Assembly (NCBI GenBank): GCA_003755025.1
Contig: RJVL01000005.1
Coordinates: forward strand, 44,685-108,684
Direction of reading: 5' to 3'
DNA from: Diaphorobacter nitroreducens
GTDB taxonomy: Bacteria > Pseudomonadota > Gammaproteobacteria > Burkholderiales > Burkholderiaceae_C
Length of the DNA stretch: 64,000 nucleotides
The notes beneath the pieces were generated by a model. The model searched no databases. It saw only the letters and a list, made by a program, of their open reading frames with translations, and had not been told where the DNA came from. The translations under genes and the position numbers were made by a program. Shown here one piece after another: positions 1 through 7,112 of the stretch (position 1 is the first letter of the stretch; each line of letters begins with the position of its first letter).

Positions 1-344
1 CCGGCCCAGCGGCCGTCGCCGTGGCGCGCCAGCAGCACGCCCAACTCCTCGAAGCTTTCGCGGATGGCGGCCAGCGCGTCGGTCAGGCGCGCGGCGGTCT
101 GCGCCGGGCGGTGGTCGGCCAGGGCGTGGGTGGCGGGGTCGGCGTCCTGCGTCTCGATGCCGCCGCCGGGGAACACGTAGGCGCCGGGCACGAAGCTGGC
201 CTTGTCCGAGCGGCGCGTCATCAGCACCTGCAGCGTGCTGCCGCCGCCGGGCCGAGGCGCATCGCGCAGCAGCAGCACGGTGGCTGCATGAAGGGGGGTG
301 ACCGGCTCGCGGTGGGGGTGTAGTTGTTGGCTCAGGCGTGGCAT
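1..344 (-). CDS. Nudix hydrolase, N-terminal part (continues off the left edge)
   Basis: The minus strand is open from an ATG at 344 to the window edge. Residues about 15-50 give the first Nudix strands and the glycine turn (VFPGGGIE), followed after an insertion by AIRESFEELGVLL, which matches the REx2EExG core of the Nudix box. Nudix proteins cleave nucleoside diphosphates linked to another moiety (CoA, NAD, sugar nucleotides and others). The long loop between the GGGIE turn and the RE helix resembles the RNA-binding/CoA-type subfamily, but the substrate cannot be told. The start is supported by a GATAAT box 6 nt upstream and by the lack of an in-frame upstream alternative. The C-terminus is outside the window. 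Confidence 0.85.
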   Translation of the reverse strand, partial: MPRLSQQLHPHREPVTPLHAATVLLLRDAPRPGGGSTLQVLMTRRSDKASFVPGAYVFPGGGIETQDADPATHALADHRPAQTAARLTDALAAIRESFEELGVLLARHGDGRWA

Positions 345-350
345 CGGCGC

Positions 351-356
351 ATTATC
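351..356 (-). promoter_or_regulatory. -10-like box of a probable leaderless promoter, Nudix gene
   Basis: Read on the minus strand the box is GATAAT, separated from the ATG by only 6 nt (gcgccg). A transcript starting about 7 nt after such a box would begin at or next to the start codon. No Shine-Dalgarno sequence is present. Confidence 0.5.
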
Positions 357-378
357 GGCAGGCGCACGCCGCCCGCCA

Positions 379-579
379 TCAGCCCTGCAGCGGGCGCAGC
401 TGGGACAGGCGGTCCAGCACCGGGCCGATCAGCGGCTTGGCGCGCGGGATGCCCACGCTCCAGAGCATCTCCAGCAGCTCGATCAGCGCGGCGCCGTCGG
501 CGCTGCGCTGCACGAGATGGGTGGCGGTGGCAACGTCTTCGGCGTGCAGCCGGTCAAGTACGTCAACGGTCAGAGTCAT
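379..579 (-). CDS. Small conserved-looking protein, 66 aa, copy 1 of a tandem pair
   Basis: I do not recognise the family. The protein starts MTLTVDVLDRLHAED and is predicted helical and leucine-rich, with a motif ALIELLEMLW followed by GIPRA and a second amphipathic segment ending QLRPLQG. No signal peptide, cysteine pair or membrane segment is visible. The neighbouring gene at 663-860 encodes a paralogue that I align by eye without gaps at about 70 percent identity. The start at 579 is chosen because similarity between the copies begins exactly at that Met; the upstream open extension is not shared. It lies 34 nt before the Nudix start on the same strand. Function unknown. Confidence 0.65.
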   Translation of the reverse strand: MTLTVDVLDRLHAEDVATATHLVQRSADGAALIELLEMLWSVGIPRAKPLIGPVLDRLSQLRPLQG

Positions 580-662
580 GGTGGCCTCGCTCTCTCTTTT
601 CTGGGGGCGATCAAAGGGACAACCTGCCCATGCCGGCCGAACCGCATCCGCGGCGGACGTGT

Positions 663-860
663 TCAATCCGTGGGACGCAGCTGCAGCAGCCGCTGGAGCA
701 CGGGCTCCAGCAACTGCGGCGCGCGCGGAATGCCGCAGTTCCACAGCATCTCCAGCAGTTCGATGAGCGCCACGGCGTCGGCGCTGTCTTGCACCAGTTC
801 CGTCGCGGCATTCGGGTCGGCGGCATGCAGCCGGTCGAGTACATCCATCGTCAGGGTCAT
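663..860 (-). CDS. Small conserved-looking protein, 65 aa, copy 2 of a tandem pair
   Basis: Paralogue of the 379-579 gene: MTLTMDVLDRLHAAD, then ALIELLEMLWNCGIPRA and a C-terminal QLRPTD. A good ribosome-binding site (GGAGGT) sits about 5 nt before this ATG on the minus strand, which fixes the start and shows that the upstream open frame is not translated as part of it. The two copies are separated by about 80 nt of unrelated sequence, and downstream copy 1 has only a weak GCGAGG site. Conservation is strongest in the central ALIELLEMLW helix, suggesting a protein-interaction surface, which is inference. No function can be named. Confidence 0.7.
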   Translation of the reverse strand: MTLTMDVLDRLHAADPNAATELVQDSADAVALIELLEMLWNCGIPRAPQLLEPVLQRLLQLRPTD

Positions 861-1042
861 CGCACCTCCGTTGTCGTTATCGTGGCCCGCCGCGGCCGGC
901 AGGGCGGCGCAGCGGGAACCCCGGATGCTCCCCATGCAGCCCAGGGGCGGGCTGATCGAAATCAATAGCCGAGCAAAAAACTCGGATGTCAGCCGTGCGG
1001 GGTTTCCCCATGGTTGCACCCAGGCGACGCGCGCATGCGGCG

Positions 1043-1048
1043 GATAAT
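1043..1048 (+). promoter_or_regulatory. -10-like box of a probable leaderless promoter, dapF
   Basis: GATAAT followed by 6 nt (cgcgcc) and the dapF ATG at 1055. There is no Shine-Dalgarno sequence in the 6 nt spacer. A TTGCAC at 1014 is too far (23 nt) to be a good -35 element. Confidence 0.5.
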
Positions 1049-1054
1049 CGCGCC

Positions 1055-1933
1055 ATGCACATCCGCTTCACCAAGATGCAGGGCGCGGGCAACGACTTCG
1101 TGGTACTCGACGAGACGCAGGGGCGCCTGGGGCTCACGCCCGCGCAGTACCGCTTTCTGGCCGACCGCCACTTCGGCGTGGGCGCCGACCAGATCCTCAC
1201 CGTGCGCCCCTCGCCCGGCGCGGGCATCGACTTCGAATACGTGATCCACAACGCCGACGGCGGCCAGGTGGAGCAGTGCGGCAACGGCGCGCGCTGTTTC
1301 GCGCGCTATGTGCGCGACAAGGGCCTCACCGCGCAGGACACGATCCGCGTGCAGACCATGGCCGGCGTGATCGCCCCGCACCTGACCGCCGACGGCCGTG
1401 TGACGGTGGACATGGGCCGCCCCGAGCTGGAGCCGGCGCGCGTGCCGTTCGACACCACGGGCCTCGCGCCCGTGTCGCAAGGTTCAGGCCAAAAATGGCC
1501 TCTGGCGCTTGATGGACAGGCGTCAGCAGCTACGCTATTAGTAGCAGTGGTGTCCATGGGCAACCCGCACGCCGTCCAGTTGGTCGACGATGTGGACACT
1601 GCCCCCGTGGCGCAGACCGGTCCCTTGATCGAAAGCCACCCGCGCTTTCCCCAGCGCGTGAACGCGGGCTACCTGCAGATCGTGAACCGTGGTGAAGTGC
1701 GCCTGCGCGTGTACGAGCGCGGCGCGGGCGAGACGCTGGCCTGCGGCACGGGCGCCTGCGCCGCCGTGGTGGCCGGCATCCGCCTGGGGCTGCTGGATGC
1801 GCGCGTGCAGGTGCACACGCGGGGCGGCGTGCTCACCATCGACTGGGCCGGCGGCTTGCAAGACCCCGTGTTCATGACCGGCCCCGCTACCACCGTCTTC
1901 GAAGGCGAGATCGACATTCCGGACGCTTTATGA
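1055..1933 (+). CDS. dapF: Diaminopimelate epimerase
   Basis: Interconverts LL- and meso-diaminopimelate, the last step before lysine and the source of the meso-DAP used by MurE. The two catalytic cysteines are visible: C75 in EQCGNGAR and C230 in ACGTGAC. The N-terminus ([16 protein letters not shown]) matches the family, so I use the ATG at 1055. At 292 aa the protein is about 15-20 residues longer than usual. The excess lies at residues about 145-165, just before the conserved MGNPHAV, and is encoded by a copy of the dispersed palindromic repeat. The stop overlaps the start of the DUF484 gene (ATGA), so the two are probably translationally coupled. Confidence 0.97.
   Translation: MHIRFTKMQGAGNDFVVLDETQGRLGLTPAQYRFLADRHFGVGADQILTVRPSPGAGIDFEYVIHNADGGQVEQCGNGARCFARYVRDKGLTAQDTIRVQTMAGVIAPHLTADGRVTVDMGRPELEPARVPFDTTGLAPVSQGSGQKWPLALDGQASAATLLVAVVSMGNPHAVQLVDDVDTAPVAQTGPLIESHPRFPQRVNAGYLQIVNRGEVRLRVYERGAGETLACGTGACAAVVAGIRLGLLDARVQVHTRGGVLTIDWAGGLQDPVFMTGPATTVFEGEIDIPDAL
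1487..1548 (+). repeat. Dispersed palindromic repeat, translated inside dapF
   Basis: Contains the family signatures ggcctctggcgctt and agcagctac-ctatta in inverted orientation, degenerate compared with the intergenic copies. It is read in frame and adds a segment containing [14 protein letters not shown] between the two DapF lobes. Confidence 0.65.
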
Positions 1934-2622
1934 CCTCTTCCTCTCCCGTATCCCCCATCACCGAAGATGACATCGCGCACTTCCTGGCGAACACGCCGGG
2001 CTTCTTCGAGCGCCATGCCGAGTTGCTGGCGAGTGTCACCATCGCCAGCCCCCACGGCCAGCGCGCCGTGAGCCTGCACGAGCGCCAGGCCGAGATGCTG
2101 CGCGAGAAGATCAAGGGCCTGGAACACCGCGTGATGGAGATGGTGCGCCACGGCACCGAGAACGCCGCCATCACCCAGAAGATCCACCAGTGGACGCGCG
2201 AGGTGGCCGCCGTGCGCGATGCGGCCCGCCTGCCGCGCGCCGTGGAGAACGGCCTGCGCACGCTGTTCGACGTGCCACAGGTCGCGCTGCGGGTGTGGAA
2301 CGTCGCGCCCGAGCACGCGGGCCTCGTCGCCACCCAGCCGGTGAGCGAGGATCTGCGCCTGTTCGCCTCGTCGCTGACCATGCCGTTCTGCGGGCCCAAC
2401 CTGGGTTTCGAGGCCACGGCCTGGCTGCCCCAGGCGGGCGAGGTGCAGTCGCTGGCGCTGCTGCCGCTGCGCGAAGGCGCGATCGACAGCGCCGACCAGC
2501 CGGCCTTCGGCTTGATCGTGCTGGGCTCGCACGACCCGCACCGCTTCGAGGCCACCATGGGCACGGAATTCCTCTCGCGCATGGCCGAGCTGGCCAGCTC
2601 GGCACTGTCGCGCATGCGATGA
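1930..2622 (+). CDS. DUF484 family protein
   Basis: 230 aa. DUF484 proteins are commonly found between dapF and xerC, as here. Their fold is GAF-like and the biochemical role is not established. The N-terminal part ([20 protein letters not shown], then [13 protein letters not shown]) is the characteristic signature. It is followed by a short predicted coiled coil (residues about 55-85) and a GAF-like half ending in [12 protein letters not shown]. The start overlaps the dapF stop by 4 nt. A link with XerC-mediated chromosome dimer resolution is suggested only by gene neighbourhood. Confidence 0.92.
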   Translation: MTSSSPVSPITEDDIAHFLANTPGFFERHAELLASVTIASPHGQRAVSLHERQAEMLREKIKGLEHRVMEMVRHGTENAAITQKIHQWTREVAAVRDAARLPRAVENGLRTLFDVPQVALRVWNVAPEHAGLVATQPVSEDLRLFASSLTMPFCGPNLGFEATAWLPQAGEVQSLALLPLREGAIDSADQPAFGLIVLGSHDPHRFEATMGTEFLSRMAELASSALSRMR

Positions 2623-2625
2623 AAA

Positions 2626-2722
2626 AGTGAGCGGCTTGCGCTGAATGGATAAGGGTTTGCGTAGGTTTTTTGCCTGAGAACACCACGCATCAAGCGCAAG
2701 AAGCTCCTTATTCAGTAGCAAA
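2626..2722. repeat. Inverted repeat between DUF484 gene and xerC
   Basis: The sequence gcttgcgctgaatggataagg is mirrored downstream by ccttattcag, and tcaagcgcaag pairs with cttgcgct. It looks like a worn member or relative of the dispersed palindrome family and could form a long hairpin in the transcript between the two genes. Confidence 0.5.
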
Positions 2723-3693
2723 TGAACGATACGCCAGTTGCCCTGCACCTGCCGCCTGAGGCGTTGCAGTACCTGGAGCATGTGCGCGTGGAAAAGCGCC
2801 TGGCCGCGCGCACCCTCACGCTCTACACGCTGGACCTGCAGCGCCTGGCCGCCATGGCCGCGGGCGTGGATCTGCCGCTGCTGCGCCTGACCAGCGCGCA
2901 CATCCGCCGCTTCGTCGCGCAGATGCATGCCGGCGGGCGCAGCGGGCGCGGCATCGCGCTCATCCTCTCGGGCTGGCGGGGTTTTTACACCTGGGCTGCG
3001 CGCCAGGGGCTGGTGCCGCACAACCCCGTGCAGGACGTGCGCGCGCCCAAGGCGCCCAAGCCCCTGCCCAAGGCCCTGCCCGTGGACGAAGCGGTGCGCC
3101 TGGCCGAGCACCAAGAGACGGGCGCCGACCCCTGGCTGGAGGCGCGCGACGCGGCCATCGTCGAGCTGCTCTACGGCTGCGGCCTGCGCGTGGGCGAACT
3201 GGTGGGCCTGGACGTGGCGCCCAGCCCCGCCGCGCACCAGCAGGGGCGCGGCTGGGTGGACCTGCAAGCGGGCGAGGCGCATGTCTTCGGCAAGGGCTCC
3301 AAGCGACGCAGCGTGCCCGTGGGCCGCGCCGCGGCCGAGGCGCTGCAGGCCTGGCTGGCGCAGCGCGCGCTGCCGTTGGGTGCCGCGGGCGCGGCGCGGC
3401 TGGAGCCGGCGCTGTTCATCGGCCGGCGCGGTGCGCGGCTGACGGCGCAGTCCGTCTGGTCGCGCCTGCGCCAGCGCAGCCAGGTGGCGGGCCTGACCAC
3501 GCCCGTGCACCCGCACATGCTGCGCCACTCGTTCGCCAGCCACCTGCTGCAGTCCAGCGGCGACCTGCGCGCCGTGCAGGAGCTGCTGGGCCACGCCAAC
3601 ATCACCACCACCCAGGTCTACACGCGGCTGGACTTCCAGCACCTGGCGCGGGTGTACGACGCGGCGCACCCGCGCGCACGGCGCAAGCCCTAG
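2722..3693 (+). CDS. xerC: Tyrosine recombinase XerC
   Basis: Site-specific recombinase that acts with XerD at dif to resolve chromosome dimers. The 323 aa protein has an N-terminal SAM-like core-binding domain (residues about 10-100) and a C-terminal catalytic domain. Active-site residues are visible: R156 (GLRVGEL), the lysine of the GKGSKRR beta hairpin (K191/K194), H265-R268 (HMLRHSF), H291 (LLGHAN) and nucleophile Y300 (QVYTRL). The position after dapF and the DUF484 gene is the usual one and supports XerC rather than XerD. An insertion rich in Pro/Ala/Gln (APSPAAHQQGRG, about 170-180) lengthens the protein slightly compared with the usual 300 aa. Confidence 0.95.
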   Translation: MNDTPVALHLPPEALQYLEHVRVEKRLAARTLTLYTLDLQRLAAMAAGVDLPLLRLTSAHIRRFVAQMHAGGRSGRGIALILSGWRGFYTWAARQGLVPHNPVQDVRAPKAPKPLPKALPVDEAVRLAEHQETGADPWLEARDAAIVELLYGCGLRVGELVGLDVAPSPAAHQQGRGWVDLQAGEAHVFGKGSKRRSVPVGRAAAEALQAWLAQRALPLGAAGAARLEPALFIGRRGARLTAQSVWSRLRQRSQVAGLTTPVHPHMLRHSFASHLLQSSGDLRAVQELLGHANITTTQVYTRLDFQHLARVYDAAHPRARRKP

Positions 3694-3764
3694 GTGGCGG
3701 GCGGCAGCGCGGCCCGCACGCTCTGCGTCCGGCCGTGTGCAACAAAAGCGCTCACCCGCGCGCG

Positions 3765-3770
3765 CACAAT
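3765..3770 (+). promoter_or_regulatory. -10-like box of a probable leaderless promoter, rlmI
   Basis: CACAAT followed by 6 nt (ccaggg) and the ATG at 3777. The spacer contains a weak AGGG but it is too close to the ATG to serve as a normal ribosome-binding site. Confidence 0.4.
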
Positions 3771-3776
3771 CCAGGG

Positions 3777-4964
3777 ATGAAAACCATTCGACTGAAACCC
3801 GGCAAGGAGCGTTCGCTGCAGCGCCGCCATCCCTGGATTTTTGAAGGTGCCATCGCCAAGGGCGGCGGCGACAGCGGCGAGACGGTGCGGGTGGAGTCGG
3901 CGGAGGGCCAGTTTCTTGCCTGGGCGGCGTTCAGCCCCCAGTCGCGCATCCGTGCACGGGTGTGGAGCTTTGACGAGAAGCAGCGCATCGATGCTTCTTT
4001 TTTTATAGCTGCTTGCGCCCGATCCATAAGCGCTAGAGGCCGTTTTTCTATTGAAAGCAATGGCGTGCGGCTGGTCCATGGCGAATCCGATGGGCTGCCG
4101 GGGCTGATCGTCGACCGCTACGAGGACACGCTGGTGGCCCAGTTCACCAGCGCGGGCACGGAGCGCTGGAAGGCCGTCATCGCCGATGCGCTGCTTCAGG
4201 CGACAGGCCTGTCGCGCCTGTACGAGCGCTCCGACGCCAGCGTGCGCCAGTTGGAAGGCCTGGCGCCGGCCACCGGCTGGCTGCGCGGGCAAGGGCCGCA
4301 AGAGCTGACGATCCGCGAGCATGGCTGGCGGCTCACGCTCGACATTGCCGAAGGGCACAAGACGGGCTTCTACCTGGACCAGCGCGACAGCCGGCACCAT
4401 TTCTTTGGCACGGTGCAGCGCCTGGGCCTGCAGCGCGTACTCAATTGCTATTGCTATACGGGCGGCTTCACGGTGGCGGCGCTGGCCGGCGGCGCGGGGC
4501 AGGTCACGTCCATCGATTCTTCCGGCCCCGCGTTGGAGCGTGCGCGGGCGCACGTGCAATTGAACGGGTTCGACGCGGCGCGGGCCGAATTTCTGGATGC
4601 CGACGTGAATGGATCCCTGCGCCGCTTCCTGGCCGAAGGGCGGCGCTTTGACGCGATCGTGCTCGACCCGCCGAAGTTCGCCCCCACGGCGGCGCATGCC
4701 GAGCGTGCGGCGCGCGCGTACAAGGACATCAACCGCCTCGCGCTGCAACTGCTGGAGCCGGGCGGCGTGCTGTATACCTTTTCCTGCTCGGGCGGCATCA
4801 GCGCCGACCTGTTTCACAAGATCGTGGCCTCGGCGGGTGCGGATGCGGGTGTGGACGGCTACGTGCTGGGGCGCCTGGCCGGCGCGCCCGACCACCCGAT
4901 GACGCTGGAGTTCCCCGAGGGCGAGTACCTCAAGGGTCTGGCCGTCATGCGCAAGCTGGCATGA
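3777..4964 (+). CDS. rlmI: Class I SAM-dependent 23S rRNA (cytosine-5) methyltransferase, RlmI-like
   Basis: 395 aa. An N-terminal PUA domain (MKTIRLKPGKERSLQRRHPWIFEGAI) is followed by an EEHEE segment (RLVHGESDGLPGLIVDRY) and a Rossmann methyltransferase. SAM motif I is NCYCYTGGFTVAA and the catalytic motif is DPPKFAP, with the catalytic Cys in TFSCSGG. Family members methylate C1962 of 23S rRNA. The ATG at 3777 is chosen because the PUA domain begins there and a -10-like box lies just upstream. Residues about 72-94 (containing ASFFIAACARSISARG) are encoded by a dispersed-repeat copy that replaces the usual poorly conserved linker between PUA and EEHEE domains. Confidence 0.92.
   Translation: MKTIRLKPGKERSLQRRHPWIFEGAIAKGGGDSGETVRVESAEGQFLAWAAFSPQSRIRARVWSFDEKQRIDASFFIAACARSISARGRFSIESNGVRLVHGESDGLPGLIVDRYEDTLVAQFTSAGTERWKAVIADALLQATGLSRLYERSDASVRQLEGLAPATGWLRGQGPQELTIREHGWRLTLDIAEGHKTGFYLDQRDSRHHFFGTVQRLGLQRVLNCYCYTGGFTVAALAGGAGQVTSIDSSGPALERARAHVQLNGFDAARAEFLDADVNGSLRRFLAEGRRFDAIVLDPPKFAPTAAHAERAARAYKDINRLALQLLEPGGVLYTFSCSGGISADLFHKIVASAGADAGVDGYVLGRLAGAPDHPMTLEFPEGEYLKGLAVMRKLA
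3990..4058 (+). repeat. Dispersed palindromic repeat, translated inside rlmI
   Basis: Well preserved: runs of T followed by tatagctgcttgcgccc, a short loop, then ataagcgctagaggcc and ctattgaaagc. It is read in frame through the linker between the PUA and methyltransferase parts without disrupting motifs on either side. Confidence 0.8.
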
Positions 4965-5071
4965 CGCTGCGGGCGCGAAGGTCTTGACAGGCTCTGTACA
5001 CTGAAATTCGATTCCCATGCGGCGGTCGTCCAGGCCGCCGTTTTGCGTTTGCACTCCACGGAAAGCGACCC

Positions 5072-6190
5072 ATGGCCCTGATTCCCGTCACCATCCTCAC
5101 CGGCTTCCTCGGCTCCGGCAAGACCACGCTGCTCAAGCGCGTGCTGTCCGAAATGCACGGCCAGAAGATCGCCGTGATCGAAAACGAGTTCGGCGAGGAA
5201 AACATCGACACCGACATCCTCAAGACCGAGTCCAAAGAGCAGATTCTGCAGATGAGCAACGGCTGCATCTGCTGCACCATCCGCGAGGATCTGCGCGAAA
5301 CCCTGCAGTTGTTGGCCGCCAAGCGCCGCAAGGGGCTGGTGGCGTTCGACCGCGTGGTGATCGAGACCACGGGGCTTGCCGACCCCGGCCCCGTGGCGCA
5401 GACTTTTTTCATGGACGATGAGATCGCCGAGACCTATCTCATCGATTCCATCATTACTTTGGTGGACGCCAAGCACGCCCAGCAGCAGCTGGACGACCGC
5501 CAAGAGGCACGCCGGCAGGTGGGCTTTGCCGACCAGATATTCCTGTCCAAGACCGACCTGGTGAGCGAGGAGGAAAAGAACGACCTGATCCACCGCCTCA
5601 AGCACATGAACCCGCGCGCGCCCATCCGCGCGGTGCATTTTGGCGATGTGCCGCTGGCCGAGGTGCTGGACCTGCGTGGCTTCAATCTCAATGCCAAGCT
5701 GGACATCGACCCGGACTTCTTGAAGGAAGAAGACGCGCACGACCACAGCCATTGCGACCATGACCACGGGCACTGCGAACACGAGCACGACCATGGGCAT
5801 GACCATGCGCACGGCGAGCACGGCGGCCACGACCATGGCCATGAGCACAAGCATGACGAGCACTGCAAGCACCCGCATCACCACCACCATGACGACGACG
5901 TCAAGAGCTTTGTCTACCGCGCCGACCGTGCCTTCGATCCGGCCAAGCTGGAGGACTTCCTGGGCGCCATCGTCAATATCTACGGCCCGCGCATGCTGCG
6001 CTACAAGGGCGTGCTGAATATGAAAGGCACCGATCGCAAGGTGATCTTCCAGGGCGTGCACCAGCTCATGGGCAGCGACCTGGGCCCCCAGTGGGCCGAA
6101 GGCGAGGCGCGCCAGAGCAAGATGGTGTTCATCGGCATCGACCTGCCGCAGGACATCCTGCAACAGGGGCTGGAGCAGTGCCTGGTGTGA
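5072..6190 (+). CDS. CobW/COG0523 family GTP-binding metallochaperone
   Basis: 372 aa G3E GTPase. Walker A is GFLGSGKTT (K17), the family CxCC metal-binding motif is GCICCTI (C65, C67, C68), and the switch segment ETTGLADP follows. A long histidine/aspartate-rich tract (residues about 223-275, with dozens of His) precedes the CobW C-terminal domain (SFVYRADRAFDPAKL). COG0523 proteins deliver or traffic metals, often zinc, using GTP. The His tract is typical of zinc or nickel handling but does not define the metal. The next gene encodes a DksA with degenerate zinc ligands, a pairing that also fits zinc economy. I found no convincing Zur box upstream. Confidence 0.9.
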   Translation: MALIPVTILTGFLGSGKTTLLKRVLSEMHGQKIAVIENEFGEENIDTDILKTESKEQILQMSNGCICCTIREDLRETLQLLAAKRRKGLVAFDRVVIETTGLADPGPVAQTFFMDDEIAETYLIDSIITLVDAKHAQQQLDDRQEARRQVGFADQIFLSKTDLVSEEEKNDLIHRLKHMNPRAPIRAVHFGDVPLAEVLDLRGFNLNAKLDIDPDFLKEEDAHDHSHCDHDHGHCEHEHDHGHDHAHGEHGGHDHGHEHKHDEHCKHPHHHHHDDDVKSFVYRADRAFDPAKLEDFLGAIVNIYGPRMLRYKGVLNMKGTDRKVIFQGVHQLMGSDLGPQWAEGEARQSKMVFIGIDLPQDILQQGLEQCLV

Positions 6191-6245
6191 GGCCCGTGGT
6201 GGCTGGCGGTAAAGTGCACTACGCCTGTGTGGTATCCACAACGTT

Positions 6246-6275
6246 TTGCGCTCGGCCAGCGCAGGTCTATACAAT
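6246..6275 (+). promoter_or_regulatory. Probable sigma70 promoter of dksA
   Basis: TTGCGC at 6246 and an overlapping TATACA/TACAAT at 6268-6275 with 16-18 nt spacing, followed by a GC-rich discriminator (cgcgcccc). It gives a leader of about 100 nt before the chosen GTG start. Confidence 0.5.
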
Positions 6276-6387
6276 CGCGCCCCGGCAAAAACGCCCCCTG
6301 GGGCGCGTGCCATTCGCACCGTGCTGCACGAGGGGCCCTGGGCCCCGCACGCAGGCGGAAAAAGCCCGAACTGCGAGGAGACAGGAA

Positions 6388-7059
6388 GTGAAAGCCCAGT
6401 CCAGCAAAGCCCAGGCTGCGGCCCAGGCCAAGCGCGCGGGCGACGAACCCGCGCCGGTAACCGCGCGGCGCCTCCGGCCTTCTCCTTCCGGTTCCGGGCA
6501 ATTGACCGTACCATCCAAGGCCACCGCGGCGGCGCCCGGCGCCCCCGAAGCCAGCTTTACCAAAACTATGCCTACGACCCTGCAAACCCCTGTGGCGGCC
6601 GCCAAGAAAGATCCCAAGCTGGCCAACAACTGGAAGACCAAGTCTGCCGAAGACCTGACGGACGCCGAAGTGCTGGCCATGCCCGAGAGCGAGTACATGA
6701 ATGAGAAGCAGCTGGCGTTCTTCCGCCACAAGCTGGCTCAGCTCAAGCAGGACATGCACAACAACGCGGGCGAAACCACCGAGCACCTGCGCGAGGACAC
6801 CGTGGTGGTCCCCGATCCGGCCGACCGCGCGACGATCGAGGAAGAGCACGCGCTGGAACTGCGCACGCGCGACCGCGAGCGCAAGCTGCTCAAGAAGATC
6901 GAGCAGTCCATCGCGCGCATCGACGCCGGCGACTACGGTTATTGCGACGAGACGGGCGAGCCCATCGGCGTAGGCCGCCTGCTGGCGCGCCCCACGGCCA
7001 CGCTGTCGCTGGAGGCGCAGCAGCGCCGCGAACTCAAGCAGAAAATGTTTGGCGACTGA
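6388..7059 (+). CDS. dksA: DksA-type RNA polymerase-binding regulator with degenerate zinc ligands
   Basis: DksA binds the RNA polymerase secondary channel and works with ppGpp in the stringent response. The coiled-coil part is about residues 90-175 and the C-terminal globule follows (DYGYCDETGEPIGVGRLLARPTAT). At the four positions that hold zinc-binding cysteines in E. coli DksA, this protein has C186, T189, S207 and A210, with the spacing unchanged, so it should not bind the structural zinc in the normal way. I choose the GTG at 6388 because GAGGAGACAGG lies just before it. The N-terminal ~60 residues are Ala/Pro/Lys-rich, and an ATG at 6571 (MPTTLQTP) is an alternative start giving a more usual length. 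It follows the COG0523 gene on the same strand. Confidence 0.88.
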   Translation: MKAQSSKAQAAAQAKRAGDEPAPVTARRLRPSPSGSGQLTVPSKATAAAPGAPEASFTKTMPTTLQTPVAAAKKDPKLANNWKTKSAEDLTDAEVLAMPESEYMNEKQLAFFRHKLAQLKQDMHNNAGETTEHLREDTVVVPDPADRATIEEEHALELRTRDRERKLLKKIEQSIARIDAGDYGYCDETGEPIGVGRLLARPTATLSLEAQQRRELKQKMFGD

Positions 7060-7112
7060 TCCAGCGGTCGATTGCCGCAAGACGCCCGCACTGCGCACGC
7101 CCATTTGCATCC

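Noticed and set aside
4965..5071. Possible Zur operator upstream of the COG0523 gene
   Set aside because: I looked for the AT-rich GTTATN-type palindrome and found only a GC-rich inverted repeat (ggcggtcgtccaggccgcc), which does not match.
5740..5893. Histidine-rich repetitive DNA in the COG0523 gene, considered as a tandem repeat locus
   Set aside because: The His/Asp codons are irregularly spaced with no constant unit length. It is a metal-binding protein tract, not a DNA repeat array.
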